A DNA stretch of 13,724 nucleotides from an uncultured Bdellovibrio sp. (GTDB lineage Bacteria; Bdellovibrionota; Bdellovibrionia; Bdellovibrionales; Bdellovibrionaceae): assembly GCF_946478835.1 (NCBI RefSeq), contig NZ_CAMLDV010000090.1, forward strand, positions 1 through 13,724, read 5' to 3'. Each line of letters starts with the position of its first letter. Positions within the stretch are counted from its first letter, which is position 1. A program made the translations under genes and the position numbers. The notes beneath the pieces are model-generated. The model worked only from the letters and a program-made list of their open reading frames with translations. It made no database searches and had not been told where the DNA came from. This document shows positions 7,515 through 13,724 of this stretch, in pieces.

Positions 7515-8174
7515 TTAGTGTGCAATAAGAAAAAGGTAAAGAGGTTGAGCGATAAAACCAAGCGCCACAACAAATGCATAAGCGTAGCTTAGTTTTTTCC
7601 ACATATTGCGGTAAGTGCCTTCCATCAAACCTAGAGATTGGAATGTAGAACCCACACCGTGACTTAAGTGGAAGCCAAGAAGAATCAAGGCAACCACATA
7701 CCACGCAACGTAACCAGGACTTTGGAAAACTTCTTCCATCAAGCGAGCCAGGTCACGCATCACCACTCCATTCACAGTCGTTTCGTAGTGGGCGCCGTAT
7801 TTGAAAGTGATCAAGTGAAGAATCACAAAGACAAGAATCAAAGAACCTTGAACCGCCATTGTGCGAGAAGCGAGAGTCGCTTTCTTTTTTCCGCTTGCTG
7901 CAACCGCGTACTTAGAACCCTTTGAAGCTCTGTTGGCAGCTGTCAAAGAGAACGCCGTGTACACGTGAACAATCAACGCCAAAACTAAAACAGTTTCTGC
8001 GACGTAAATGATGTTACCGCTTGTAATCGCGTGCCCGTAGGCATTGTAAGCATCGTGGCTGACGAAAATTAATAGATTACCGGCCATGTGTGCGAGAACA
8101 AATCCCGCCCAAATTAAACCAGTGATTCCCATTAAGTATTTTTTCCCGACGGTGGAACCGAGAAATCCAGACAT
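7515..8174 (-). CDS. sdhC: Succinate dehydrogenase cytochrome b558 subunit
   Basis: The 219-residue integral membrane protein has five hydrophobic segments (about 14-38, 54-80, 106-126, 153-174 and 193-217). This is the single-subunit, five-helix cytochrome of type B SDH, in place of the separate SdhC and SdhD of proteobacteria. His29, His70, His120 and His169 fall in the first four helices and correspond well to the four axial ligands of the two b hemes in the Bacillus subtilis protein (His28, 70, 113, 155). Such enzymes normally use menaquinone. It anchors SdhA and SdhB and passes electrons to the quinone pool. It is first in the operon, with AAGGGG upstream of the ATG. The promoter should lie in the 183-bp region shared with etfB. 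Confidence 0.95.
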   Translation of the reverse strand: MSGFLGSTVGKKYLMGITGLIWAGFVLAHMAGNLLIFVSHDAYNAYGHAITSGNIIYVAETVLVLALIVHVYTAFSLTAANRASKGSKYAVAASGKKKATLASRTMAVQGSLILVFVILHLITFKYGAHYETTVNGVVMRDLARLMEEVFQSPGYVAWYVVALILLGFHLSHGVGSTFQSLGLMEGTYRNMWKKLSYAYAFVVALGFIAQPLYLFLIAH

Positions 8175-8235
8175 GGTGTTGAACCCCTTGTTTTGTTGCT
8201 ATGTATTTTCTCAATAAGTTTACAATTAACTTAAC

Positions 8236-8250
8236 TCCGAGGCCTTCGGA
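8236..8250. promoter_or_regulatory. Dyad TCCGA-N5-TCGGA
   Basis: Perfect 5-bp arms sit around GGCCT in the centre of the sdhC/etfB divergent region. There is no following T-run, so it is more likely a regulator-binding site than a terminator. The binding protein is unknown. Confidence 0.35.
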
Positions 8251-8256
8251 TTGTCT

Positions 8257-8270
8257 ATGACACCCGTCAT
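8257..8270. promoter_or_regulatory. Dyad ATGAC-N4-GTCAT
   Basis: ATGAC (8257-8261) and GTCAT (8266-8270) flank ACCC, only 6 bp from the neighbouring dyad. The N4 spacing and 5-bp arms fit a dimeric repressor or activator operator. It does not match FNR (TTGAT-N4-ATCAA) or CRP consensus. Confidence 0.35.
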
Positions 8271-8357
8271 GTTTCGCAACACGTTAAATATGGAATTTAG
8301 TTTTGCCTTTCCTAGACTTGCGATAGAACAAAACCTCTAAAAAAACGGGGTAAAAAC

Positions 8358-9131
8358 ATGAAGATTTTTGTGTGTATCAAGCAGGTGCCCGACACCGAAA
8401 CAAAGATTAAAATCACTCCCGACCAAAACGGAATCGACACGGCGGGAATTAAATGGGTTTTGAACCCTTATGACGAATACGCAGTTGAAGAAGCTGTGAA
8501 ACTTCGCGACGCCAACCCAGGTTCTCAAGTGTGGGTTTTGAGCGTTGGACCAAAGGCGCGTGTTGTTGAATCTCTCCGCACGGCTTTGGCGATGGGATCT
8601 GATGAGGCGATCGTAGTGAATGCTGAAAATTTGGACAACTACTCCACAGCAAAAGCTTTGGCTGAAGTGATCAAAGCTGAAGGCGGCGCCAAAGTTATCT
8701 TCTCTGGAAAATTGGCGATCGACGACAATGCCTCTTCAGTCAGCCAAATGCTTGCTGAGTTCTTAAACGTTCCTCACACGACTGTGGTTTCTAAGTTCGC
8801 ATTCAACGGCGAAAACGTTGTTGTTGAGCGCGATGTTGAAGGCGGAGCTAAAGAGGTTGTGCAAATGATGACTCCTGCAGTTGTCGCTGCCAACAAGGGC
8901 TTGAACATGCCTCGTTACGCAAGTCTTCCTGGTATCATGAAAGCGAAAAAGAAAGTGATCAAAGAAATCGAATTTGCTTCTTTGAACATTCCTGCTTCAG
9001 ATATCAAAGTTAAATACACTAATTTCGCTCTTCCTGCTGAAAAGCCTGCTGTAAAAATCATTGCTGGCGATGCTTCTGCACAAGCGGCAGAGTTGGTTAA
9101 ACTTCTTCGCGACGAAGCGAAAGTTTTGTAA
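8358..9131 (+). CDS. etfB: Electron transfer flavoprotein beta subunit
   Basis: The 257-residue EtfB binds the structural AMP and, with EtfA, carries electrons from acyl-CoA and other dehydrogenases to the quinone pool through an ETF:quinone oxidoreductase (not in this window). Family landmarks are the start MKIFVCIKQVPDTE, KWVLNPYDEYAVEEAVKL, the GMSD-like region ALAMGSDEAIVV, and the signature segment VVERDVEGGAKEVVQMMTPA followed by NMPRYASLPGIMKAKKK. The length is normal. The N-terminus and gene pairing fit the classical housekeeping ETF rather than the FixAB bifurcating type, though this cannot be settled by eye. It is the first gene of the unit, divergent from sdhC. Confidence 0.96.
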   Translation: MKIFVCIKQVPDTETKIKITPDQNGIDTAGIKWVLNPYDEYAVEEAVKLRDANPGSQVWVLSVGPKARVVESLRTALAMGSDEAIVVNAENLDNYSTAKALAEVIKAEGGAKVIFSGKLAIDDNASSVSQMLAEFLNVPHTTVVSKFAFNGENVVVERDVEGGAKEVVQMMTPAVVAANKGLNMPRYASLPGIMKAKKKVIKEIEFASLNIPASDIKVKYTNFALPAEKPAVKIIAGDASAQAAELVKLLRDEAKVL

Positions 9132-9141
9132 GGAGTACGAA

Positions 9142-10110
9142 ATGGGTAAAGTCTTAGTTTTTGCTGAACAAACAAACGGAAAACTTAAACGCAGCTCGAT
9201 CGAACTTCTTCAGGCGGCTGCAAAATCTGGAAACACAGTTGCGGCTGTAGTTTTCGGTTCTCACGCAGGTGATGTGACAGCAGCAGCGGGTCACAACGGT
9301 GCAAATGAGGTTCATGTTGTGAAAGACGCTTCTTTGGATTCATACAATCCAGAGCTTTTCACTGCCAACATCGCAGCGGTCATCGAAAAAGTTCAACCTT
9401 CCATCATTCTAGCTTCTGCGTCTTCAACAGGTAAAGACTTGTTTCCTCGCGTAGCAGCTCGTTTAGGTGCTGGCGTGGCTTCTGATTGCACAGAGTTGAA
9501 TATCTCTGGCGATTCCGTGACAGCGACAAAACCAATGTACTCTGGAAAATGCTTCGCCAAAGCGAATTTCGAAAATACAAATTTGAAAATCGTTTTGATG
9601 CGCGCAAATCAACTTCCAGTTGCGGCGGCGGACACTTCTAAATCTGCAAACGTTGTTGAACAAGCGATTGTAAAACCAGATCTTAAAACGTTGATCAAAG
9701 AAATCGTTAAAGGCACAAGCGAGAAGCTTGATTTAACAGAAGCAAACATCATCGTTTCTGGCGGCCGTGGCTTGAAAGAAGCTGCGAACTTCAAAATGTT
9801 GAATGACTTGGCTGACGTTCTTGGTGCAACTGTAGGTGCTTCACGTGCGGTTGTTGATGCAGGCTGGGTTGGTCACGGTATGCAAGTCGGACAAACTGGT
9901 AAAACAGTGGCTCCTTCTTTGTACATCGCAGTTGGTATCTCTGGCGCGATTCAACACTTGGCAGGTATGAGTGGTTCTAAAGTTATCGTTGCTATCAACA
10001 ACGATCCAAACGCTCCAATCTTCCAAAAAGCGACATACGGTATTGTTGGTGACGCTTTTGAAATCGTTCCGAAATTGACAGAAGAGTTCAAAAAAGCTCT
10101 TCACCACTAA
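9142..10110 (+). CDS. etfA: Electron transfer flavoprotein alpha subunit
   Basis: The 322-residue EtfA holds the redox-active FAD. The N-terminal domain (about 1-190) begins MGKVLVFAEQTNGKLKR. The FAD domain contains VSGGRGLKEAANF (from about 205), VGASRAVVDAGWVGHGMQVG, and the full family signature LYIAVGISGAIQH...VIVAIN at 260-286, then NDPNAPIFQKATYGIVGDA. The ATG at 9142 has AAGGAG 6 bp upstream, starting at the etfB stop. A longer open frame reaching back to TTG 9061 lies inside etfB and is rejected. The 10-bp gap to etfB indicates an operon. Confidence 0.96.
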   Translation: MGKVLVFAEQTNGKLKRSSIELLQAAAKSGNTVAAVVFGSHAGDVTAAAGHNGANEVHVVKDASLDSYNPELFTANIAAVIEKVQPSIILASASSTGKDLFPRVAARLGAGVASDCTELNISGDSVTATKPMYSGKCFAKANFENTNLKIVLMRANQLPVAAADTSKSANVVEQAIVKPDLKTLIKEIVKGTSEKLDLTEANIIVSGGRGLKEAANFKMLNDLADVLGATVGASRAVVDAGWVGHGMQVGQTGKTVAPSLYIAVGISGAIQHLAGMSGSKVIVAINNDPNAPIFQKATYGIVGDAFEIVPKLTEEFKKALHH

Positions 10111-10112
10111 TC

Positions 10113-10766
10113 GTGTTTAGAAAGTATATTCTTCCGATTATTGTTTTCGTTTTTTACCGAACCCTCTCATGGACATGGAGGGTTCGGGTCATCGAACCTG
10201 ATTCTCTTCATAACTCCTTAGAACATAAAAAAGCGGTCGTACTCGCTCACTGGCATGGTGATGAACTCGCACTTCTTTCGATCGTGAAGCGCTATCGAAT
10301 CGCCACGATTGCGTCGCAATCCAAAGATGGTGAGTTGATGGCAAAAGTTTTGAAATGGTTGGGCGCAAAAACCAGTCGCGGGTCTTCCACGCGCGGGGGA
10401 GTTCAGGCACTCAAAGGTCTTTTGCGTTTAGTAAAAGACGGGGGAAATTGCAGCTTTGCGGTTGATGGCCCCAAGGGTCCGTTACACAAAGTGAAGCCCG
10501 GCGTGTTCGAACTTTCGCGCATGATTTCGGGCCCAATTTATGCGGCCGGAGTTGCATGTGATCGTGCGATTCATTTTCCAAAATCTTGGAACAAAACTTT
10601 TCTTCCGAAACCTTTTGCGAAGGTGATCATTTATTGGGTGGGACCACTTGCTCCTGTGTCTCGAGATGCAGATCCAAGAAACCCAGACCTTGCTCTAGAG
10701 TTAGAAGCTCTTTTACACCACGCAAGACAGCAAGCTCTTAAATTCATTGCGGATAATGATGCCTAG
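10113..10766 (+). CDS. DUF374 / lysophospholipid acyltransferase-like protein
   Basis: This 217-residue protein has the pattern of DUF374 LPLAT-superfamily proteins: a hydrophobic N-terminal segment (about 6-19) likely to sit on the inner membrane, VLAHWHGDEL (43-52) at the position of the acyltransferase His motif, SKDGELMAKVLKWLGAK (70-86), RGSSTRGGVQALK (89-101), and VDGPKGPLHKVKPG (117-130). A probable role is acyl transfer in lipid or lipid A-type metabolism; the substrate is not visible. The usual HX4D motif is not exact (H46-WHGD-E). The start is GTG, 2 bp after the etfA stop, with no clear Shine-Dalgarno sequence, so translation may depend on coupling to etfA. No strong terminator follows. 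Confidence 0.85.
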   Translation: MFRKYILPIIVFVFYRTLSWTWRVRVIEPDSLHNSLEHKKAVVLAHWHGDELALLSIVKRYRIATIASQSKDGELMAKVLKWLGAKTSRGSSTRGGVQALKGLLRLVKDGGNCSFAVDGPKGPLHKVKPGVFELSRMISGPIYAAGVACDRAIHFPKSWNKTFLPKPFAKVIIYWVGPLAPVSRDADPRNPDLALELEALLHHARQQALKFIADNDA

Positions 10767-10819
10767 TGCTAGCGTTTTTAGGTGACGTGTATTCAACTTT
10801 TTAAAGGGACTTTTAAAGT

Positions 10820-11626
10820 ATGAAACTTATTATCAGCATCTTGTTGCTCATCTCTGCAAACTCATACGCTCAAAAAGCCACAGATGTGGTCGCTCAGGTA
10901 GGCAAAAAAACAATCACCGTTGAAGAATTCAATAAGAAATACAACGAAGTGAAATCTCAAACGATCAACCCTCCAACAAAAGAACAATTCTTGGAAGATT
11001 TGGTTCGTTACGAAGTCGGTTTGCAAGAAGCTGAAAAGCGCGGCCTTCAAAAAGATCCTGTCGTTTTAGATCGCTTCAACCAGGAGATGTACAAAGCCCT
11101 TCTTGAAAAAGATATCGGCCCACGCATCCAAAAAATCCAAGTTTCTGATAAAGAAATGCAAGAGTGGTACGCTAAGAATCCGGAACTTCGCACAAGCCAT
11201 ATCTTGATTGAGTTCAAACCAGGCGCAACTCCAGCACAAATCGCTGAAGCTAAAAAACGTGCGACTGAAATCTTTGAAGAAGTTAAGAAAAGTAAAAGAC
11301 CGTTTGAAGAGCTTGTTAAATTGTATTCTGACGACGCTCTTTCAAAACAAGCTGGTGGCGACATCGGCTGGCAATCACGTGTAACACTTGTGCCTGGATA
11401 CTATGATGCGATCGTGAACATGAAAGTCGGTGAAATCAAGGGGCTCATCGAATCTCAGTTCGGCTTCCACATCATCAAGCTGACAGGTCGTAGAAGCTTT
11501 GAGAACGCGAACAAGCGTCAAATCAGAGCCGCTGTTTTCGATGAAAAAAGAAAACAGATCTTCAACGAATACTTCGATAAGTTGAAGAAGTCTTACCCAA
11601 TTAAAGAAAATAAGAGCGCCCTTTAA
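10820..11626 (+). CDS. Periplasmic PpiC-type (parvulin) peptidyl-prolyl isomerase
   Basis: The 268-residue protein starts with a Sec signal peptide (MKLIISILLLISANSYA, cleavage after residue 17, then QK). A SurA/PrsA-like helical N-domain covers about 20-110, and one rotamase domain covers about 123-224. The rotamase has the typical opening RTSHILI (His127), PFEELVKLYSDD, QAGGDIGW (177-184) and the closing FGFHIIKLTGR with His217, so both conserved histidines are present and activity is likely. A charged C-terminal helix of about 40 residues completes the chaperone lobe. The expected role is folding of secreted and outer-membrane proteins. AAGGG lies upstream of the ATG. It is followed after 16 bp by the next parvulin gene, whose first codons contain a strong terminator that may end this transcript. 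Confidence 0.93.
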   Translation: MKLIISILLLISANSYAQKATDVVAQVGKKTITVEEFNKKYNEVKSQTINPPTKEQFLEDLVRYEVGLQEAEKRGLQKDPVVLDRFNQEMYKALLEKDIGPRIQKIQVSDKEMQEWYAKNPELRTSHILIEFKPGATPAQIAEAKKRATEIFEEVKKSKRPFEELVKLYSDDALSKQAGGDIGWQSRVTLVPGYYDAIVNMKVGEIKGLIESQFGFHIIKLTGRRSFENANKRQIRAAVFDEKRKQIFNEYFDKLKKSYPIKENKSAL

Positions 11627-11642
11627 TTAAGGAACTTGTTTT

Positions 11643-12677
11643 ATGAAATTTCTAAAGAGCCCCGTCACTGCGGGGCTTTTTGCTTTGAGCATCCTGCCCA
11701 AAGCCCCTCCGGGGCTGGCGCGCAAAAATGCCCTCCTGGCATTTTTGTGTTTTTATGTTCTTTCAATGGTGGGTTGTCCATCCAGTTACCAAAAGCTTTC
11801 AACGAAGCCCGTTGAAAAGGTGAACGATCACGTTTTGACTTCAAAACAGTTTGCCAATCAACTTGCGCGAAGACTTCGTAACTTCGATGCGCTTGCGGCG
11901 AAAGATCCAAACAATATTCATCGTATTAAAGAAGAAATTCTGCGCGATTTTCTGGTGAAAAGTTTAACTCTGGATTGGGCAAGGGCTCAAAGCATTGTGA
12001 TCTCTGAAACAATGCTTGATAAAGAAGTCGATAAATTGCGCGCGAACTATCCCGACGATCTTTCTTTCCGTCGTGCCTTGGCGCTCGAAAATTTATCATT
12101 TTCCGAATGGCGCGAGGAACTTCGTTATTCTTTGGTAGAAAAAGAAGTTTTTAAGAAATTAAACGAAAAAGTAAAAGCTCCAGGCGACGAAGAAATCAAA
12201 CGCTATTACGAGGATCACAAAGATCGCTATAAACGCAAAGAGCGTATTTATATTCGTCAAATCGTCGTAGATGAAGACGCCAAGGCGGATGCAATTAAAG
12301 CCGATTTAAAAACCGGTGATTTCGCAGAGCTTGCCAGAAAATTTTCAATCACACCCGAAGCCAAAACGGGTGGTGTCGTAGGATGGATTGAAAAAGGATC
12401 CGTCGATTACTTTGATCCCCTTTTTAGCGCCGGAGCGGGCCTTCAGACTGTTAAAAGTCCTTTTGGCGTGCACTTAATCCGTGTCGAGAAAAAAGCACCG
12501 GCGACGACTCTGCCGCTTGAAGAAGTTAAATCACAAATCGTTCGTGCCCTAAAAGCGCAACGCGAGCAGGCAGAATACGTGGCTTGGCTTGATGCCCAGC
12601 TCAGAAGTAGTAAAGTCCTAAAGGACTACGAATTACTGAATACGATTAAAGTAGATACGCGAGGACCCAATGATTAA
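11643..12677 (+). CDS. SurA/PpiC-like parvulin, predicted lipoprotein
   Basis: The 344-residue protein has an unusually long N-terminus before a lipoprotein-type signal: RKN, hydrophobic ALLAFLCFYVLSMVG, then Cys45. A SurA-like helical N-domain (about 57-195) and one rotamase domain (about 200-292) follow. The rotamase keeps TGGVVGW and FGVHLIRVEKK (His277), but the first conserved His is Gln206 (IYIRQIVV), so isomerase activity may be lost and chaperone function kept. The ATG at 11643 has AAGGA 9 bp upstream. However, the first 35 codons consist largely of three terminator-like inverted repeats, so the true start is uncertain. No later ATG, GTG or TTG start leaves a complete signal peptide. 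It overlaps the next gene by 8 bp. Confidence 0.8.
   Translation: MKFLKSPVTAGLFALSILPKAPPGLARKNALLAFLCFYVLSMVGCPSSYQKLSTKPVEKVNDHVLTSKQFANQLARRLRNFDALAAKDPNNIHRIKEEILRDFLVKSLTLDWARAQSIVISETMLDKEVDKLRANYPDDLSFRRALALENLSFSEWREELRYSLVEKEVFKKLNEKVKAPGDEEIKRYYEDHKDRYKRKERIYIRQIVVDEDAKADAIKADLKTGDFAELARKFSITPEAKTGGVVGWIEKGSVDYFDPLFSAGAGLQTVKSPFGVHLIRVEKKAPATTLPLEEVKSQIVRALKAQREQAEYVAWLDAQLRSSKVLKDYELLNTIKVDTRGPND
11654..11681 (+). terminator. Strong intrinsic terminator within the 5' end of the lipoprotein gene
   Basis: AGCCCCG (11658-11664) pairs perfectly with CGGGGCT (11671-11677) around a 6-nt loop and runs into TTTTT (11677-11681). Flanking AAA/TTT pairs lengthen the stem. It lies 28 bp after the stop of the first parvulin gene, a normal position for its terminator, yet inside the next open frame (codons about 4-13). 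Confidence 0.8.
11702..11716 (+). repeat. Second G+C hairpin sharing arms with the first
   Basis: AGCCCC (11702-11707) and GGGGCT (11711-11716) form a 6-bp stem with a 3-nt loop and no T-run. The arms are identical to the core of the terminator stem 30-50 bp upstream, so arms of the two hairpins can pair in exchange. Confidence 0.6.
11721..11749 (+). repeat. Third inverted repeat, terminator-like
   Basis: AAAAATGCC (11724-11732) pairs with GGCATTTTT (11738-11746) around CTCCT. C-G and G-U pairs extend it to about 12 bp. The T-run is part of the stem, so it could act as a terminator or only as a stable hairpin. It encodes the signal-peptide residues KNALLAFL of the lipoprotein. Confidence 0.6.
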
Positions 12678-13614
12678 TATTCTCTTTTCTTTGCTAGTCG
12701 CTGTTCCTAGCCACGCTGAGGTTGTGGAAAAAACTGTGGCTATCGTAAATACCGAGTTGGTTCTTGAATCTGATTTTAAAGAACTTGAAAAACGTATTGG
12801 CAAGCAAGGTCTTATCGATGACTCACTTCTTTTCGATAAACCCGTAACGAGCCTTAAGGGTAATCGCAAAGCACAGCTTGATTATTTGATTAATGAAAAA
12901 TTGATCGAAGCCGAAGTTAAAAGACTTAACCTCACAGTTACAAACGACCGCGTTGAATCTGAACTTAAAGACATGGCAAAAAGAAACAATGTTAGTGAGG
13001 CTGAACTTGCTAATATTATCAAAGGCCAAGGCGTTTCTTTTGAAGAATACAAAGTGTTCTTAAAAAGCAGCATTGAAAAACGTTCTTTGATGGATTCAGA
13101 AATCATTTCAAAACTTCGCATCTCTGACGAAGACGCGTTGAATGAATATCTAAAAACAAATCCGAACAATCGTCCTTCTATTGACGAGTTTAGCGTGTCA
13201 CATATTTTCTTTAGCCCTAAAAAGGGTGGGGCTGAAGCGGCTTTGAAGCGCGCTGAAACCGTCATGGGTAAACTTCGTAGCGGTGAAAATTTCGAAACTC
13301 TCGCTCAGCAGTTCAGTGAAGATCCAAATTTCTCTTCTGGCGGAAGCCTTGGAACATTTAAGTCCGGCGAGTTTTTGCCAGAGATTGAAGAAGCGATTTC
13401 CAATTTGAAAGTCGGCGAAACAACTCCGATTGTGAAATCTCGTATGGGTTATCACATCGTAAAGCTGACTGGAAAAAAACTGACGACGGATCCAAAGTTT
13501 GAACGCGCGAAAGAAGCTATCAAAGCAAGACTTCTTGAGGCGAGTTTCAAACGCCAGCTTAAAACTTGGTTGCAAAATAAACGCGACGAATCTTTCGTTC
13601 GTATCAATGAGTAA
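12670..13614 (+). CDS. surA: SurA-like periplasmic chaperone / peptidyl-prolyl isomerase
   Basis: The 314-residue protein has a short Sec signal peptide (MINILFSLLVAVPSHA, cleavage after residue 16). The mature start EVVEKTVAIVNTELVLESDF is the characteristic SurA N-terminus. A helical chaperone domain runs to about 165. One rotamase domain (about 172-270) has VSHIFFSP (His178), SSGGSLGTF and GYHIVKLTGKK (His262), so both His are kept. A basic C-terminal helix follows. E. coli SurA has two rotamase domains; one is common elsewhere. SurA delivers unfolded outer-membrane proteins through the periplasm. The gene overlaps the lipoprotein gene by 8 bp (GAGGA lies just upstream of the ATG) and overlaps pdxA by 8 bp. 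The surA-pdxA order matches many Gram-negative genomes and supports the name. Confidence 0.88.
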   Translation: MINILFSLLVAVPSHAEVVEKTVAIVNTELVLESDFKELEKRIGKQGLIDDSLLFDKPVTSLKGNRKAQLDYLINEKLIEAEVKRLNLTVTNDRVESELKDMAKRNNVSEAELANIIKGQGVSFEEYKVFLKSSIEKRSLMDSEIISKLRISDEDALNEYLKTNPNNRPSIDEFSVSHIFFSPKKGGAEAALKRAETVMGKLRSGENFETLAQQFSEDPNFSSGGSLGTFKSGEFLPEIEEAISNLKVGETTPIVKSRMGYHIVKLTGKKLTTDPKFERAKEAIKARLLEASFKRQLKTWLQNKRDESFVRINE

Positions 13615-13724
13615 ACTGCGAATTGCTCTTACAACAGGTGATGTTGATGGCATTGGCTTTGAGGTCACCGCCAAAGCCCTTCATCACATAGGTCCGCAAA
13701 AAAATGTTCAATATATTTTGTGGC
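13607..13724 (+). CDS. pdxA: 4-hydroxythreonine-4-phosphate dehydrogenase, N-terminal part
   Basis: Only 39 codons fall in the window; the 3' end is outside. The frame starts at the ATG in the last codons of surA and reads MSKLRIALTTGDVDGIGFEV, then TAKALHHIGPQ. PdxA proteins begin with T.GDPaGIGpE, and this N-terminus keeps TTGD, GIG and E in register. PdxA makes the C3 precursor for pyridoxal phosphate by oxidising 4-phosphohydroxy-L-threonine. Position after surA supports the call. The motif departs from consensus (GDVDGIGFE), so a PdxA paralogue is possible. The 8-bp overlap suggests translational coupling. Confidence 0.8.
   Translation, partial: MSKLRIALTTGDVDGIGFEVTAKALHHIGPQKNVQYILW

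Larger units (their letters stand above)
8175..8357. promoter_or_regulatory. Divergent sdhC/etfB intergenic region
   Basis: These 183 bp separate the 5' ends of sdhC (minus) and etfB (plus), so both promoters should be here. The half nearest sdhC is A/T-rich. A possible etfB -10 TAGAAC near 8323-8330 lacks a convincing -35, and no strong sigma70 pair was found for sdhC. The etfB ribosome site is GGGG at 8347-8350, 7 bp before its ATG. Confidence 0.5.

Noticed and set aside
8294..8330. FliA-like elements TTTAGTTT and GCGATAGA before etfB
   Set aside because: The spacing is several bases too long and the -10 match is partial. A housekeeping promoter is more plausible.
9061..9141. N-terminal extension of etfA from a TTG inside etfB
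   Set aside because: It overlaps the conserved etfB end, lacks a ribosome site, and EtfA homology begins at the ATG at 9142, which has AAGGAG upstream.
10764..10785. Possible hairpin and T-run (CTAGTGCTAGCGTTTTT) after the acyltransferase gene
   Set aside because: The stem is only 4 bp with a 2-nt loop, too weak to call a terminator.

Overview
The window looks like chromosomal DNA from a Bdellovibrio-type bacterium (Bdellovibrionota). This is inferred from gene content and protein character: a menaquinone-type sdhCAB operon, etfBA, a cluster of three parvulin genes leading into pdxA, a secreted subtilase, and A/K/E-rich proteins at moderate G+C. No rRNA or other marker gene is present, so the assignment is not proven. 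The window is gene-dense. I see no insertion sequence, integrase, CRISPR array, tRNA or rRNA, and little sign of recent transfer.

Left part, plus strand (1-2439): three closely packed genes. They are the 3' end of a protein with a C-terminal FHA-like domain, an alpha/beta hydrolase, and a DUF3095 protein whose N-terminal half carries class III nucleotide-cyclase-like metal motifs. A hairpin that includes the last stop codon ends this unit and probably also serves the facing gene.

Middle part, minus strand (2463-8174): read in transcription order this holds sdhC-sdhA-sdhB (a type B succinate:quinone oxidoreductase) with a strong terminator, then a small 82-aa protein of unknown function with its own repeat-rich leader, then a secreted subtilisin-like protease with an I9-like propeptide and a C-terminal CUB-like domain.

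Right part, plus strand (8358-13724): etfB-etfA and a DUF374 acyltransferase form one unit, divergent from sdhC across 183 bp that contain two dyads. SDH and ETF both deliver electrons to the quinone pool, so the shared divergent region may coordinate respiratory input. Three periplasmic parvulin-type folding factors follow: a soluble one, a predicted lipoprotein with a substituted rotamase histidine, and a SurA-like protein. The last overlaps the start of pdxA, which runs off the window. The surA-pdxA pair recalls the enterobacterial lptD-surA-pdxA order and points to outer-membrane protein biogenesis.

The most unusual feature is at 11654-11749. Three terminator-like inverted repeats lie inside the predicted signal-peptide region of the parvulin lipoprotein, and the first two share stem sequences that could pair in alternative ways. 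This resembles an attenuator, or an intrinsic terminator overrun by a lengthened reading frame.
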